DNA of 64,000 bases from JADFJB01 sp964464595 (GTDB lineage: Bacteria; Zhuqueibacterota; JdFR-76; DREG01), in the NCBI GenBank assembly GCA_964464595.1, contig CAYXGW010000010.1, positions 1 through 64,000 on the forward strand, given 5' to 3'. Under the pieces are notes generated by a model, which was not told the DNA's origin, searched no databases, and worked only from the letters and a program-made list of their open reading frames with translations. Positions 63,169 through 64,000 of the stretch are shown in pieces (the stretch's first letter is position 1; each line of letters opens with the position of its first letter). The position numbers and the translations under genes were made by a program.

Positions 63169-64000
63169 CTAACGTAAAAGAGACATTTTTCGAATTTGTG
63201 TAAATGGCTCGCTGCCATCAACTGGTTTTACGTCTATGCGATAAAAATAGATACCGCTTCCCACCTGGTTGCCAAAATTATTTCTGCCATCCCAGGTTAT
63301 TCTATGCCGGCCAGCCGGTTGGCTGTTTGTAACCAGGGTACGAATGGGCTGCCCTAAGAGGTTCACAATTACAAGTTCAACATTTCCGCTTTTCGGTAAG
63401 GAATAACTTAATTCAGTTGCCGGGTTGAATGGGTTTGGGAAATTTTGTTCCAGTTCAAATTTTTGCGGCAATGATGTTAGTTCATCGCTTATAGACTTGA
63501 AGAAACTAAAACCCCAGATAGAAACAATATTTGACTGCCCAGACTTTCTACCACAATTTACAGCTTTGACATGGTAGAAAAACTCTTCAGCATCCTCGTC
63601 GTCAGGATCCAGAATTGTTAAGCTAGCGTCGGTGTATGAAGTAGATTGTGTAGAACCCAGTAGAATCCATTCCGGATCAAAACTCACATGGCGATAGATG
63701 TCATACGAAGTTGCGGAGGGGCTAGAATCCCAGGTCAAATTGGGATTTTGTCCAATAGCCTCCGGATTGGTAATGGTAAAATTTTCTGGCGACGATGGCG
63801 GAGATTTCGAAGCAAGGAACGGATCAGGGTTTCCATTTCTATAGTCTGTCCAAAGTGGGTAAGTGTCACAGCTTGACAATGCGACGCCTTGGTAATGGTG
63901 AGACCAAGCAGCGTTGCCTGGATTTGAACGTTGACCCGTTACTTTTACAGGAGTGTCAAATGTAGCTCCATTATCAAATGATTCGGTAATGTAAACATCT
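63169..64000 (-). CDS. C-terminal part of a large secreted protein with Fn3 and sorting domain
   Basis: The frame is open from the window edge to 63169 (277 codons seen); the N-terminus is beyond the edge. The first part reads like the end of a BNR/sialidase-type repeat region (FDTPVKVTGQRSNPGNAAW, WTDYRNGNPDPF). A fibronectin-like domain follows (SPPSSPENFTITN onward). The last 95 or so residues start QNFPNPFNPATELSYSLP and contain LLGQPIRTLV, WDGRNNFGNQVGSGIYFYR and end KMSLLR. This is the FlgD-like/type IX-type C-terminal sorting domain common in Calditrichota, KSB1 and relatives. The protein is probably exported and surface-bound or released. A TTG at 63879 is not the true start. Confidence 0.88.
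   Translation of the reverse strand, partial: DVYITESFDNGATFDTPVKVTGQRSNPGNAAWSHHYQGVALSSCDTYPLWTDYRNGNPDPFLASKSPPSSPENFTITNPEAIGQNPNLTWDSSPSATSYDIYRHVSFDPEWILLGSTQSTSYTDASLTILDPDDEDAEEFFYHVKAVNCGRKSGQSNIVSIWGFSFFKSISDELTSLPQKFELEQNFPNPFNPATELSYSLPKSGNVELVIVNLLGQPIRTLVTNSQPAGRHRITWDGRNNFGNQVGSGIYFYRIDVKPVDGSEPFTQIRKMSLLR

Noticed and set aside
1..64000. CRISPR arrays, tRNA or rRNA genes, insertion sequences, prophage
   Set aside because: No regular repeat-spacer pattern, cloverleaf-like sequence, transposase or phage gene was seen. Gaps are short and mostly explained.

Overview
The window reads as a chromosome segment of an AT-rich, Gram-negative-type bacterium of the wider Bacteroidota/FCB grouping, most like the Calditrichota/KSB1 lineages. 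This is an inference from gene content: bacillithiol genes (bshC, bshB1), a short primary sigma factor without region 1.1, Zn-ribbon L28 and L32 proteins, a heptose kinase, a MacB/FtsX-type permease cluster, and a C-terminal FlgD-like/type IX-type sorting domain at the right edge. Nearly all genes lie on the minus strand in long, tightly packed operons.

Region 1 (1-12961) is an accessory envelope module. Three large MacB/FtsX-like ABC permeases (the first cut by the window edge), an exported DUF4097 protein, two ABC ATPases and a HlyD-type periplasmic adaptor lie on the minus strand. A sigma-54 response regulator and its histidine kinase are divergent; a good -24/-12 promoter precedes the regulator. 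Permeases 2 and 3 have near-identical 3' ends and carry complementary in-frame deletions, the most unusual feature of the window. Region 2 (13055-15522) is a membrane/pentapeptide-repeat protein that appears split by a -1 frameshift.

Region 3 (15713-27008) is one long minus-strand run: ecfT, truA, transaldolase-like aldolase, HtrA protease, purB, purC, psd, pssA, purS, purQ, DUF4321, two tatA-like genes, gatA and the heptose kinase. It mixes purine synthesis, phosphatidylethanolamine synthesis, protein export and tRNA functions. Region 4 (27243-35435) holds a plus-strand aminopeptidase-like gene, then bshC-bshB1-lysA-glycosyltransferase, an M23 peptidase and the primary sigma factor. Region 5 (35702-45788) has a small exported Fn3 protein, fumC, an EVE-domain gene, and the fatty-acid/phospholipid operon yceD-rpmF-plsX-fabH-fabD-fabG-acpP-fabF-rnc. 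Next to it are ndk, sucD, sucC and carbamate kinase (45372-48882), and rpmB on the plus strand.

Region 6 (49442-62736) is a division and cell-wall (dcw) cluster: mraZ, rsmH, ftsL, ftsI, murF, mraY, ftsW, murG, murB, ftsQ, ftsA, ftsZ. It lacks murE, murD, murC and ddl. A consensus promoter followed by three 10-bp direct repeats precedes mraZ and fits a MraZ operator. The right edge carries the 3' end of a secreted protein with a sorting domain.

Most of the window is recognisable housekeeping DNA. I did not find a clearly new defence or biosynthetic system. The best leads are the permease pair, the split pentapeptide gene, the MraZ-box variant, the sigma-54 autoregulation site and the doubled FtsZ tail motif. 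Translations, motif positions and promoter spacings were read by eye; family names are from recognition of motifs, not from searches.
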